From assembly GCA_028280195.1 (NCBI GenBank), contig JANQMH010000112.1, positions 61,048 to 125,047 of the forward strand: a stretch of 64,000 nt of DNA, written 5' to 3'. The notes below the pieces were generated by a model, which had not been told where the DNA came from, searched no databases, and saw only the letters and a list, made by a program, of their open reading frames with translations. Made by a program: the position numbers and the translations under genes. How positions within the stretch are numbered: the first letter of the stretch is position 1; each line of letters starts with the position of its first letter. This document shows, piece after piece, positions 34,114 through 44,006 of the stretch. The DNA comes from Exilibacterium sp. GTDB lineage: Bacteria; Pseudomonadota; Gammaproteobacteria; Pseudomonadales; Cellvibrionaceae.

Positions 34114-35058
34114 TCAGAACAGAGACTTTTGACTTTTTTTGGCCGGCTTTGATTTCGTCGCAGAAGGCGAGGCTTTGGCCCGCTTGTTTGCCAGCTTGCA
34201 ATACTCTTTATGGGATTCGAAGCCGATGAAATTTCTTTTCAATGCCCTGGCGGCGACGGCGGTTGTACCGCTGCCCATAAACGGGTCGAGTACGATCTGG
34301 TTTTCCCTTGTGGTCAGCTTGATTAGGTATTTTATTAATTCAACAGGCTTTTGCGCTTCGTGCAGGCGGCCCTCACTTCGCTGGAAGCTGAATTCCAGCA
34401 GGTTGGTCGGGCTCACGCCGTTTACCTGGCAGGCGCCAATATTCAGAGCGCCGACTTCATGCGCTAAAATGTTGTCGGTTATGGTGCCGCCGATCGTATA
34501 GGGTTTCATAAACCAGGCTATGGGTTCCCATATGGGGGCAAGGTTACCAAGCCGCCAACCCTCCCATTTCCGGGCCTCACTTTCCAGCCCTCTTCTTTCC
34601 ATGACAATACTCACTCTCTGCGCCCGGTGGTGAGCAGATCCTTTTTTCCATGCGAGTAGATCCTTTAAGAGAAACCCGGTGTCTTCAAATGCGTTGATGA
34701 CTCGGTGGATCGTACGCCTCGCCCCGAATACAAACGCAAAAGAACCCGGCTTCATTTTAGGGTATACGAGAGATGCCCACTGCTGGCACCATTTCTGGTA
34801 TTCGATCCCTATGTTTCGATCGGACTGCGACCAGCCGTTAATGGGCTTGCCTCGCCTTTTAAATCCCGATTTTCCCTGCTGTGCGGGCGAGCTGCCGAGT
34901 AGCGCGGAATTGGTGTTGCCATGCAAAACATCCCAGTCGTCCAGGCTTATTCCATAAGGGATATCTGAAAGCAGCAGGTCTAAGCTGTCATTATCCAGCT
35001 TCGGGATTTTCTCAATACAGTCCGCTTCAGTGATTTTGTTTAAAAACGTTTTATTCAT
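34114..35058 (-). CDS. Type II DNA methyltransferase, beta class (HindIII-type partner)
   Basis: Catalytic motif IV (SDIPYG, residues 31-36) precedes SAM-binding motif I (LDPFMGSGTT, 257-266), which defines the beta class of N6-adenine/N4-cytosine methyltransferases. The sequence ends in a basic tail (KSKPAKKSQKS). It begins 4 nt after the restriction endonuclease stop, same strand. By association with the HindIII-like nuclease it should methylate an adenine in AAGCTT. Codon use is clearly more A/T-rich than in flanking genes, consistent with horizontal acquisition. Confidence 0.9.
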   Translation of the reverse strand: MNKTFLNKITEADCIEKIPKLDNDSLDLLLSDIPYGISLDDWDVLHGNTNSALLGSSPAQQGKSGFKRRGKPINGWSQSDRNIGIEYQKWCQQWASLVYPKMKPGSFAFVFGARRTIHRVINAFEDTGFLLKDLLAWKKGSAHHRAQRVSIVMERRGLESEARKWEGWRLGNLAPIWEPIAWFMKPYTIGGTITDNILAHEVGALNIGACQVNGVSPTNLLEFSFQRSEGRLHEAQKPVELIKYLIKLTTRENQIVLDPFMGSGTTAVAARALKRNFIGFESHKEYCKLANKRAKASPSATKSKPAKKSQKSLF

Positions 35059-35062
35059 GTGC

Positions 35063-35980
35063 TTATATAACGCTAAGCAGCCGATTGTCTTTTACACCCT
35101 GTGCGGTCTTCCTTTTTCCATCCAGGTTGCTCGACTTAAGAATCTCGGCGATGGCATCTTCTTTAGATAGACGCATAAACCTTCCCTCTTCCGAGCTGAA
35201 GTAGCTCAAGGCCTCTTTTCTGGAAATCTCGACTGACTCGGCCGAGGCAATTATTTCTTCCCTCCAGATATCGGAGATTGTCGGATCGTACTCGGTTACG
35301 GTTTTATTGAGCGTGCGCCAATAAGCGTGCGCTTCTTCCGCTGGGGTCATGTTTTTCACCGAGATGAAAATTCGGTGCAATAACTCCTCCGCATTGCCCG
35401 GACAGGTTGCCTGTGCATACCGCACGAGCACTGCCAGATGAGAGTAGGTTCCCAGGCAAACGCATCGGCTGGCGGCTTGCTCATAAATCTGACTTTTTTT
35501 GCATGGGAGCTGGTAGACGGGGCAAACCACCATGGCATAGGGCCTGCCATGTTTCCAGTTGTCCATGGCCTGAACTTTGAAATCTTTCTGGTTTTTTGCT
35601 GTGCGGCTCAGGCGGAATGCCTTGGCATCTGCGACAAAGCTATAGTCGGCGGCGACACATTCAACGTCGGCTGTATTCGCTCTTTTTTTTATTACCTTGC
35701 TTTGCAGCCCTATGGCGGAAAATGCTTCGTGTATAACAACGTCAGTATACTTGGAGTAGAGTTTCTCCTCGCTGGTATCATGTCCATAAGACTCGGGGAT
35801 CGCCCCGCAAAGGCGCAGATGGCCCACTATCGACTCAATGCCGTCAGATTCTATTTCTTCTTTCAGCTCGGCTTCAACTTTTGCCGAGTCTACGCCAAAG
35901 TTCCCGCTTAGGCGGTTAATCTCTTGAATCCAGTAGTTGCGTTTTTCGATCTGATAATCTGTAATTATTTGGTAGGTCAC
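35063..35980 (-). CDS. HindIII-family type II restriction endonuclease
   Basis: The 305-residue protein shares a striking stretch with HindIII: VADAKAFRLSRTAKNQKDF, containing the PD-(D/E)xK catalytic D118 and K120. The upstream KRANTADVE also matches the HindIII pattern. Length agrees with HindIII (300). The predicted recognition site is AAGCTT. It is the first gene of an R-M operon (R then M), with no controller gene. Its AT content and the position next to the tRNA 3' end suggest acquisition by transfer. The frame is intact, so the system looks active. Confidence 0.88.
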   Translation of the reverse strand: MTYQIITDYQIEKRNYWIQEINRLSGNFGVDSAKVEAELKEEIESDGIESIVGHLRLCGAIPESYGHDTSEEKLYSKYTDVVIHEAFSAIGLQSKVIKKRANTADVECVAADYSFVADAKAFRLSRTAKNQKDFKVQAMDNWKHGRPYAMVVCPVYQLPCKKSQIYEQAASRCVCLGTYSHLAVLVRYAQATCPGNAEELLHRIFISVKNMTPAEEAHAYWRTLNKTVTEYDPTISDIWREEIIASAESVEISRKEALSYFSSEEGRFMRLSKEDAIAEILKSSNLDGKRKTAQGVKDNRLLSVI

Positions 35981-36101
35981 TAATTGTCATTCCATCAATT
36001 CAGCCGGATCGAAGTCCCGATTATCTCAGCATATGCGCTGTATGCGAATCAGTTGTCTATTCCCTGTTGCAAAATCTGCCTGTAACGCTGGCCCCTAAAT
36101 G

Positions 36102-36131
36102 AAAAACCGCGACACATTTAATGCTCGCGGT
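36102..36131 (-). terminator. Terminator of the tRNA(CAU) gene
   Basis: On the minus strand ACCGCGA and TCGCGGT form a 7-bp stem with a 12-nt loop followed by five T residues, about 55 nt past the tRNA 3' end. Confidence 0.65.
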
Positions 36132-36185
36132 CCTTTAGCCGTTCTTTAGCCGTCCTTTAACGGTCTTTTATACCGGTCCTTTAGA
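36130..36185. repeat. Degenerate 11-13-bp tandem repeat next to the tRNA
   Basis: Five imperfect units of the type GGTCCTTTAGCC / GTTCTTTAGCC / GTCCTTTAAC run from the terminator to the tRNA 3' end. It marks the junction between the tRNA and the R-M operon. No copy of the tRNA 3' end was found in this stretch. Confidence 0.6.
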
Positions 36186-36262
36186 TGGTGGGCCCAGCAG
36201 GACTTGAACCTGCGACCGATCGATTATGAGTCGAGCGCTCTAACCAACTGAGCTATGGGCCC
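36186..36262 (-). tRNA. tRNA-Ile2 (CAU anticodon), CCA encoded
   Basis: A full cloverleaf: acceptor GGGCCCA/TGGGCCC, D-arm GCTC/GAGC, anticodon loop CTCATAA, T-arm with GGTTCAAGTCC and encoded CCA, 77 nt. The anticodon CAU allows Met or lysidine-modified Ile2. The body matches bacterial ileX-type genes (TCGACTCATAATCGA arm, GGTCGC-GGTTCAAGTCC), and the position beside rpoD also resembles ileX, so Ile2 is preferred. Confidence 0.85.
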
Positions 36263-36330
36263 AAAATTTTTACCGTACCGCGCATTATAAGGCGCTGCAA
36301 AATACCTGGCCAGTGATTATAGGGCTTATA

Positions 36331-38145
<1,815 letters not shown>

Positions 38146-38259
38146 TCGCGGTCCTGTCGGTATAGGGTGATCGGTGATAAACGGAAAACGGGCGATTATA
38201 GCGCATATATTGCGTTTTATTCTAGGAATTCAACCCACTTAGAGGCCCTTATTAGCAGA

Positions 38260-40179
38260 TTACTTCGCCTGTTTTGAGCGCCTGGTCAGCAGCTCCTGCA
38301 TGCGGCGTTTATCGTCGCTGCTGAGGTTATTAAAGGCGCTGGTTTTGACTTTTTCCAGTAACAGCTGCTGGTGTTTGCTCTCCAGCTGCTGCGCAATTCT
38401 GGCCAGGCTGTCGTTAAATTCCTTTTTGGGGTCAAAGTGACGCAGCTGTGCTGCACTGACCAGCATTTGATTGGCGGCCAGGCGCGCCAGCTCCTCGGTG
38501 GCCGCGGCGCCGTAGGTGGCGCGCCAGTAGCCGAGAATGCGGCTGATGGTGTAGTTGGGGCGCTGCAGTAGCAGTTGGGTCAGTTCTCCGAACAGCTGCA
38601 GATCCTCGTCATCGGCCTCGAGGTAGACCGCCGGTTCCCCGACTTCCCGCGCCAGCTGCGGATGCTGTAACAACAGCGCGCTGGCCAGCTTCTGTGCCGG
38701 CAATTGCAGCCGGCGCTCACCGCGCTGGCGCGCCGGGCGGCGCAGCGGACCCTGCATCGAGGCGCTGCCGGCGGCTTTGTCGCCGGCAGCGCTGTCGGCC
38801 GGGCTGTGCTGCCGGCCCTCAGGGGCGGGTGGCGGCGTGCCGATGCCGCGTTGCAGCTGTTCGGCGATATCGGCGCCCGGCTCCACCAGTTCCAGCAGGG
38901 TATCGGTGTTCAAGCCGGTGCGCCCGGCCAGGCTGTTGAACATCAGCTCGCGAAATACGCCCTTCGGCAGGCGGTCCAGCAGCGGCGCGGCCAGCTTGCT
39001 GAGGCGGGCGCGACCCTCCATCGATTGGGTATCCAGCCCCTCGGCAACGGCATCGAACAGAAATTCCTCCAGCGGTACCGCATTTTCTATCAGGCGGGTG
39101 AATTTTTCCGCCCCCACCTGGCGCACCAGGGTGTCGGGGTCTTCGCCTTCCGGCAGGAACAGGAACTTGACCTGGCGGCCGTCCTCCATGGTCGGCAGTG
39201 CACTCTCCAGGGCGCGCCGCGCGGCACTGCGGCCGGCGCTGTCGCCGTCGAAGCAGAAGACAACCTCGGTGGTGCATTTAAACGCCCGTGTCAGGTGTTC
39301 CTCGCCGCAGGCCGTGCCCAGTGTGGCAACGCCGTAGCGGATGCCGAACTGAGCCAGGGCCACCACATCCATATAGCCTTCCACCACCAGCAGCCTGGGC
39401 AGCTGGCGATAGGCCTGGCGGGCCTGGTAGAGGCCGTAGAGTTCCCGGCCCTTGTGAAACACCGGTGTTTCCGGTGAGTTCAGATACTTGGGCTTGTCAT
39501 TGCCCAGCACCCGGCCGCCAAAGCCGATTACCCGGCCGCGGGTATCGTGAATTGGAAACATGATGCGGTGGCGGAAGCGGTCGTAGCACTTGTTGTCCTC
39601 GGGGCGCTCCACCAGCATGCCGCCGGTGACCAGCAGGCGTTTGGCTTGCGCCTCGCCACCCAGTTCCCGCAGCAGGTTGTCCCAGCCCGGTGGGGCATAG
39701 CCGATGGCGAAATCGCGGGCGATTTCGCCGCTGAGGCCGCGCTGCTTGAGATAATTGACCGGCTCGGCGCGGTTGGTGTGGCGCCGCAGTTGCAGGCGGT
39801 AGTATTGATCGGCCCGGGCCAGCAACTGGTAGAGCTTTTTCCGCTCGCTGTCCTCAGCCGGCCTCTCCCCGGCCTCGCGGGGCACATCGAGGCCGCAGAG
39901 TCTGGCCAGGCTCTCGACCGCCTCGGGAAAGCTCAGGCGCTCGTAGTCGATCACGAAACCGATGGCATTGCCGCTCGCTCCGCAGCCGAAGCAGTAATAG
40001 AACTGCTTGTCCGGGCTAACGGTAAAGGAGGGCGTCTTCTCGTCGTGAAAAGGGCAGCAGGCGCTATAGTTTTTGCCGCTCTTCTTCAGTTTGACTCGCG
40101 AGTCGATGACATCGACGATATCGACGCGTTCGAGCAGATCATCGATAAAATGCTGGGGGATCAGACCGGACATAACCAT
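38260..40179 (-). CDS. dnaG: DNA primase
   Basis: DnaG makes RNA primers at the replication fork. The N-terminal zinc ribbon (CCPFHDEKTPSF...FYYCFGCGASG), TOPRIM domain (VVEGYMDVVALAQFG; CFDGDSAGR) and C-terminal helicase-interaction domain are all present over 639 residues. A low-complexity linker rich in Ala/Pro/Arg separates the polymerase core from the C-terminal domain. Two starts are close (40179 and 40173); the second gives MSGLIPQHF, closer to other primases. Confidence 0.96.
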   Translation of the reverse strand: MVMSGLIPQHFIDDLLERVDIVDVIDSRVKLKKSGKNYSACCPFHDEKTPSFTVSPDKQFYYCFGCGASGNAIGFVIDYERLSFPEAVESLARLCGLDVPREAGERPAEDSERKKLYQLLARADQYYRLQLRRHTNRAEPVNYLKQRGLSGEIARDFAIGYAPPGWDNLLRELGGEAQAKRLLVTGGMLVERPEDNKCYDRFRHRIMFPIHDTRGRVIGFGGRVLGNDKPKYLNSPETPVFHKGRELYGLYQARQAYRQLPRLLVVEGYMDVVALAQFGIRYGVATLGTACGEEHLTRAFKCTTEVVFCFDGDSAGRSAARRALESALPTMEDGRQVKFLFLPEGEDPDTLVRQVGAEKFTRLIENAVPLEEFLFDAVAEGLDTQSMEGRARLSKLAAPLLDRLPKGVFRELMFNSLAGRTGLNTDTLLELVEPGADIAEQLQRGIGTPPPAPEGRQHSPADSAAGDKAAGSASMQGPLRRPARQRGERRLQLPAQKLASALLLQHPQLAREVGEPAVYLEADDEDLQLFGELTQLLLQRPNYTISRILGYWRATYGAAATEELARLAANQMLVSAAQLRHFDPKKEFNDSLARIAQQLESKHQQLLLEKVKTSAFNNLSSDDKRRMQELLTRRSKQAK

Positions 40180-40186
40180 TGAGCTT

Positions 40187-40221
40187 ACAGGCTACAGCCT
40201 GCAGTTGACAGCAAAAAAACC
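40187..40221. repeat. TACAG-type intergenic repeat, copy 2
   Basis: GGCTACAGCCTGCAGTTGACAG followed by an A-run lies between yqeY and dnaG. It shares its ending pattern with the element at 6575-6606. Confidence 0.4.
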
Positions 40222-40248
40222 TTGACAGCCTGAATATAGGCCGAAAAT

Positions 40249-40267
40249 CTAGTCACTAGTCAGTGAC
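40249..40267. repeat. ACTAGT-type repeat, copy 2, overlapping the yqeY stop
   Basis: CTAGTCACTAGTCAGTGAC contains the TAG stop codon of yqeY on the minus strand and encodes its last residues (LTSD). Confidence 0.6.
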
Positions 40268-40707
40268 TTTTTTACTAATTTACTGATTGCGCCCATGTCG
40301 GCTCTGCCCTGGACTCGGGGTTTGATCAGGGCCATGACTTTGCCCATGTCGCGGGGGCCGGCGGCGCCGCTGGCGGCTATGGCCTCGGTGATGATGGCCT
40401 GCAATTCGGTCTCGTTCAGGGCGGCGGGCAGAAACTCCTGGATCACATGGATTTCGAAGTTTTCCTGTGCGGCCAGGTCATCCCGGCCGGCCTCGGTGTA
40501 CTGGCGCGCGGAGTCGCGGCGCTGTTTGACCATTTTGTCGAGTACGGCGAGAATGCGGGCCCCATCCAGGTCGATGCGCTCGTCGACCTCAATGCGCTTG
40601 AATTCCGCCATGATCAGGCGAATGACGCCCAGGCGCTGCTTGTCCTTGGCGCGCATGGCCGCCTTCATGGCAGCGGAGATACGTTGTTTCAGCTCGGCGT
40701 CGGCCAC
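40249..40707 (-). CDS. yqeY: GatB/YqeY domain-containing protein
   Basis: A 152-residue protein with the YqeY helical domain: ISAAMKAAMRAKDKQRLGVIRLI, KRRDSARQYTEAGRDDLAAQE and GPRDMGKVMALIKPRVQGRAD. Related to the C-terminal domain of GatB, it may bind tRNA, but its role is not defined. Its place between rpsU and dnaG is conserved in gammaproteobacteria. The extreme C-terminus is derived from the ACTAGT repeat. Confidence 0.93.
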   Translation of the reverse strand: MADAELKQRISAAMKAAMRAKDKQRLGVIRLIMAEFKRIEVDERIDLDGARILAVLDKMVKQRRDSARQYTEAGRDDLAAQENFEIHVIQEFLPAALNETELQAIITEAIAASGAAGPRDMGKVMALIKPRVQGRADMGAISKLVKKSLTSD

Positions 40708-40752
40708 AGTGTTATACCTGTAAAAGCGGGGTTTGCGCCGGTCGGCAAGTGA

Positions 40753-40968
40753 TCAGTACAGGCGCTGGAACTTGCGGGTTTCGCGCTGCATCTTTTTCGC
40801 GTGCCGCTTGACCGCGGCAGCGGCCTTGCGCTTGCGGATGGATGTCGGCTTTTCGTAGAACTCGCGCCGCCGCACTTCGGCCAGGACGCCGGCTTTTTCG
40901 CAGGAGCGCTTGAACCGGCGCAGGGCGATATCAAAGGGCTCGTTTTCTTTCAGTTTCACTGAAGGCAT
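40753..40968 (-). CDS. rpsU: 30S ribosomal protein S21
   Basis: A 71-residue basic protein, [20 protein letters not shown]..., ending RKFQRLY, near-identical in pattern to other bS21 proteins. It helps the 30S subunit recognise mRNA. ATG 40968 has AAAGGTAA upstream; a longer in-frame extension to 41073 crosses the promoter region and is rejected. It is the first gene of the macromolecular-synthesis block. Confidence 0.98.
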   Translation of the reverse strand: MPSVKLKENEPFDIALRRFKRSCEKAGVLAEVRRREFYEKPTSIRKRKAAAAVKRHAKKMQRETRKFQRLY

Positions 40969-40978
40969 GCTATTACCT

Positions 40979-41016
40979 TTTGCGGTTGGTGCATTGCATT
41001 GCGGTTGATGCATTGC
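40979..41016. repeat. 19-bp tandem duplication upstream of rpsU
   Basis: TTGCGGTTGGTGCATTGCA is followed at once by a near-identical copy (one change). It lies in the rpsU leader, directly before the ribosome-binding site. Confidence 0.7.
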
Positions 41017-41231
41017 AGAAGCGCTGCGGTCTTCACCGGCCCGGGGCTTCTGCCACTCCTCTAGGGGGCGCAAATTCTATACACTTACGCTCGCCGCTGC
41101 AAGCGCCGCCGGCGCGGGAAAAGTGCGAATTCCGCGATTCGGGGCGCTATCGCAGCGTATTTTCGATTATCATGCGCGGGGGGCGGCAGTGCCGCCTCAC
41201 ACCTGTTGGAAAACGGAGTAATCAGAGCCAA

Positions 41232-42299
41232 ATGCGCGTTTTGGGTATAGAGACATCCTGCGACGAGACCGGCCTGGCGATTTATGACAGCGAGGCCGGG
41301 CTGCTCGGCCACTGCCTGTACAGCCAGGTCAAAACTCACGCCGAATACGGCGGTGTGGTGCCGGAGCTGGCATCGCGCGATCATGTGCGCAAGCTGCTGC
41401 CGCTGCTGCAGCGGCTATTGCAGCAGACGGGCTGCAAGATGGCGGATATCGACGGGGTCGCCTATACGGCCGGGCCCGGCCTGATCGGCGCGCTGATGGT
41501 GGGCGCCTGCGCCGGGCGGGCACTGGCCTATGCCGGCGGGGTGCCGGCCATTGGCGTGCACCATATGGAGGGGCACCTGCTGGCGCCGATGCTGGAGGCG
41601 CAGCCGCCGGCCTTTCCCTTTGTGGCCCTATTGGTCTCCGGAGGCCACACCCAACTGGTGCGGGTGACCGGCGTCGGCGACTATGAAATGATGGGCGAAT
41701 CGCTGGACGATGCCGCCGGCGAGGCCTTTGACAAGGCCGCCAAGATGCTTGACCTGGACTATCCCGGCGGGCCGCAGATCGCCAGGCTGGCCGAGCGCGG
41801 TGTGGCCGGGCGCTTCGACTTTCCGCGGCCGATGACCGATCGGCCGGGGCTGGACTTCAGTTTCAGCGGCCTCAAGACTTACACCCTCAATACCGTGGCG
41901 CAACACGCGCACGCCGGCGGCCTGCCGGACGCGCAGACCTGCGCCGATATCGCCCATGCTTTTCAGGAGGCGGTGGTGCAGACGCTGACGATCAAGTGCC
42001 GCCGGGCGCTGAAGCAGGCCGGTCTCGACCGCTTGATCATTGCCGGCGGGGTGTCGGCCAACAAACGCCTGCGGGAGGTCCTCGAGGCGGCGCTGGAAAA
42101 AATATCGGCGCGGGTGTTCTATGCCCGCAACGAGTTTTGCACCGATAACGGTGCCATGATTGCCTATGCCGGCTGCCAGCGCCTGCTTGCCGGGCAAAGC
42201 GATACCCTCGGCCTCGAGGTAAAGCCGCGCTGGCCGATGGATACTCTGCCGGCGCTCGGCGCTGCCGCCGGGCAGCGGGCAGCGAAATCAAGCGACTAG
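41232..42299 (+). CDS. tsaD: tRNA N6-adenosine threonylcarbamoyltransferase TsaD
   Basis: TsaD transfers threonylcarbamoyl to A37 of ANN-decoding tRNAs, in complex with TsaB/TsaE. It has the ASKHA fold with [11 protein letters not shown], the iron-binding HHMEGH (H111, H115), [19 protein letters not shown] and [14 protein letters not shown] 41232 ([10 protein letters not shown]) is the family-standard start; an upstream in-frame start at 40980 lies in the promoter. The length is 355 residues. It is divergent from rpsU with about 260 bp between, as is common. Confidence 0.96.
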   Translation: MRVLGIETSCDETGLAIYDSEAGLLGHCLYSQVKTHAEYGGVVPELASRDHVRKLLPLLQRLLQQTGCKMADIDGVAYTAGPGLIGALMVGACAGRALAYAGGVPAIGVHHMEGHLLAPMLEAQPPAFPFVALLVSGGHTQLVRVTGVGDYEMMGESLDDAAGEAFDKAAKMLDLDYPGGPQIARLAERGVAGRFDFPRPMTDRPGLDFSFSGLKTYTLNTVAQHAHAGGLPDAQTCADIAHAFQEAVVQTLTIKCRRALKQAGLDRLIIAGGVSANKRLREVLEAALEKISARVFYARNEFCTDNGAMIAYAGCQRLLAGQSDTLGLEVKPRWPMDTLPALGAAAGQRAAKSSD

Positions 42300-42305
42300 C
42301 AAGCA

Positions 42306-42335
42306 TCAGCCCCTATGGATTCAGCCCCTATGGAT
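42306..42335. repeat. 15-bp tandem duplication containing two in-frame ATGs
   Basis: TCAGCCCCTATGGAT occurs twice in succession. Each copy carries an ATG in the folB frame (42315 and 42330). Confidence 0.75.
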
Positions 42336-42701
42336 ATTGTGTATATCAGAGATTTACAGGTGGAAACGGTTATCGGCATTTTCGACTGGGAGCGGGAGGT
42401 GAAGCAGACCGTCAGCCTCGACCTGGAAATGGCGGCGGATATCCGCCAGGCGGCGCAGACTGACGATATTCAGTACGCCCTCGATTACAAGGCGGTGGCC
42501 AAGCGGCTGATTGCTTTTGTGCAGCAGAGCCAGTTTCAATTGGTGGAAAGTCTGGCTGAAGAGATAGCCGCCATCGTGCGCCGCGAGTTCAGGGTAAGCT
42601 GGCTGCGCCTGCGCCTGAGCAAGCCGGGCGCACTGCGCGGCTCGCGGGATGTGGGGATCGTTATCGAGCGCGGCGAAAAGCCGCTCGCCGCCGCACAGTA
42701 G
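42330..42701 (+). CDS. folB: Dihydroneopterin aldolase
   Basis: FolB splits 7,8-dihydroneopterin to 6-hydroxymethyl-dihydropterin in folate synthesis. It starts MDIVYIRDLQVETVIGIFDW, typical of FolB, and has LDYKAVAKRLIAFV and the C-terminal LSKPGALRGSRDVGI. ATG 42330 gives the standard length (123); ATG 42315, created by a local 15-bp duplication, would add five residues. It follows tsaD by 30 bp and is followed by folK, so the two folate steps are co-ordinated. plsY, often between tsaD and folB in pseudomonads, is absent. Confidence 0.94.
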   Translation: MDIVYIRDLQVETVIGIFDWEREVKQTVSLDLEMAADIRQAAQTDDIQYALDYKAVAKRLIAFVQQSQFQLVESLAEEIAAIVRREFRVSWLRLRLSKPGALRGSRDVGIVIERGEKPLAAAQ

Positions 42702-42711
42702 GGCCCCGGCT

Positions 42712-43236
42712 ATGGCGCGCGTGTATCTCAGTATCGGCAGCAATATCGACCGGCAACAGCATATCACCGCCTGCCTCGATGCGCTGGCGGCGGCCTTCGG
42801 CGAGCTGACCCTGTCCTCGGTATATGAAAGCGAGGCGGTGGGCTTTGCCGGCGATAACTTTTTCAATCTGGTGGCGGGTGTGGATACCGATCTCGGTGTG
42901 GGCGAGCTGGCGGCGCAGCTGCGGCGGATCGAATTCGACAACGGCCGCCGGCGCCAGGGGCCCAGGTTCAGCGCCCGCACCCTGGATATCGATATTCTCA
43001 CCTATGGCGACCTGGTGGGGCTGGTCGATGAGGTGGCGCTGCCCAGGGACGAGATCGGCAAAAATGCTTTTGTGCTGTGGCCGCTGGCGGAGATAGCGCC
43101 GCACACCCTGCACCCGGCGCTGGGACTGTCCTATGCCGCCATGTGGGAGGCCTACGACAAGCGGCGCCAGCAGCTGTGGGTAGCGGATTTCAGCTGGCGC
43201 GGGCAGCAGTTTTCCCGCGCTGCCGGTTCACGCTAG
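42712..43236 (+). CDS. folK: 2-amino-4-hydroxy-6-hydroxymethyldihydropteridine pyrophosphokinase
   Basis: FolK pyrophosphorylates the FolB product with ATP. It begins MARVYLSIGSNIDRQQHI and has SSVYESEAVGF, FFNLVAGVDT, and the substrate/metal motif FSARTLDIDILTYGD. It is followed by LPRDEIGKNAFVLWPLAEIAP. At 174 residues it is full length. ATG 42712 is 11 bp after the folB stop; an in-frame start inside folB (42649) is not needed. Confidence 0.95.
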   Translation: MARVYLSIGSNIDRQQHITACLDALAAAFGELTLSSVYESEAVGFAGDNFFNLVAGVDTDLGVGELAAQLRRIEFDNGRRRQGPRFSARTLDIDILTYGDLVGLVDEVALPRDEIGKNAFVLWPLAEIAPHTLHPALGLSYAAMWEAYDKRRQQLWVADFSWRGQQFSRAAGSR

Positions 43237-43247
43237 GGCAGCATCGA

Positions 43248-43991
43248 TCAGTTGAGCGATCTGCCGCCGTCGACGGCGATGATCTGCCCGCTCACATAGG
43301 GTGCCCGGGCCAACAGAAACAGCGCGGTGTCGGCAATGTCCCGGGGCTCGCCGGCGCGCGACAGGGGAATTTGTTCGAGGATATTGCGCTTGCTGTCCTC
43401 ACTCAGCTCGGCGGCCTGCTCCGGCCATAGAATGGCGCCGGGGGCGATGCCGTTAACGCGCACCTCGGGAGCCAGCTCTTTGGCCAGCGACTGGGTCAGC
43501 ATGATATTGCCGGCCTTGGCAATGCAATAGACCGTGTGCCTGGCCAGCGGCTTGCTGGCGTGGATATCGGCGATATTGATGATGGCGCCGCGCTGCCGCG
43601 CCAGCTCCGGTGCCAGCATTTGACTGAGAAAGAACGGCGCTTTCAGGTTGCTGCCCAACAGGTCGTCCCACTGCTGCTCGGAGGCCGTGCCGATCGGCGT
43701 GGGGTAGAAGCTGGAAGCGTTGTTGATCAGCGCGTCCACTCTGCCCCAGTGAGCCCGGCTCTGCTCGGCCAATTGTTGCAGCTGTTGCAGCTGCCCCAGG
43801 TCTGCGGCCACGCAGATGGCGGAGTCGCGGCGGCGCTGATTCAGCTGTGCGGCCAACTGCTGTGCCTGCGCTGCGGAATTTCGATAATGCAGCACAATAT
43901 TGAAGTCGGCGCTGTGCAGGGTGGTGGCGATTCTGGCGCCGATGCGCCTGGCGGCGCCGGTAATGACCGCGACCGGGTGGTTTGTGCTCAT
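43248..43991 (-). CDS. folM: Pteridine reductase-like SDR (FolM type)
   Basis: A short-chain dehydrogenase/reductase of 247 residues with the Arg-containing NADPH motif TGAARRIG typical of FolM/PTR1 pteridine reductases, NNASSFYPTP, and the Y-xxx-K catalytic pair in YCIAKAGN. It ends in DGGRSLN. The role would be reduction of dihydrofolate or dihydromonapterin. Its convergent position to folK, with an 11-bp gap, and the folate neighbours support this. The exact substrate is inferred. Confidence 0.85.
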   Translation of the reverse strand: MSTNHPVAVITGAARRIGARIATTLHSADFNIVLHYRNSAAQAQQLAAQLNQRRRDSAICVAADLGQLQQLQQLAEQSRAHWGRVDALINNASSFYPTPIGTASEQQWDDLLGSNLKAPFFLSQMLAPELARQRGAIINIADIHASKPLARHTVYCIAKAGNIMLTQSLAKELAPEVRVNGIAPGAILWPEQAAELSEDSKRNILEQIPLSRAGEPRDIADTALFLLARAPYVSGQIIAVDGGRSLN

Positions 43992-44006
43992 GGTACTCCT
44001 CAGCCT

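Noticed and set aside
31822..36262. Integrative element with tRNA-derived att sites
   Set aside because: The tRNA remnant and the intact tRNA are in opposite directions, no direct repeat of the tRNA 3' end was found, and there is no integrase.
36186..36262. Elongator tRNA-Met identity for the CAU tRNA
   Set aside because: The body and the location beside rpoD fit the lysidine-modified Ile2 type better, though sequence alone does not exclude Met.
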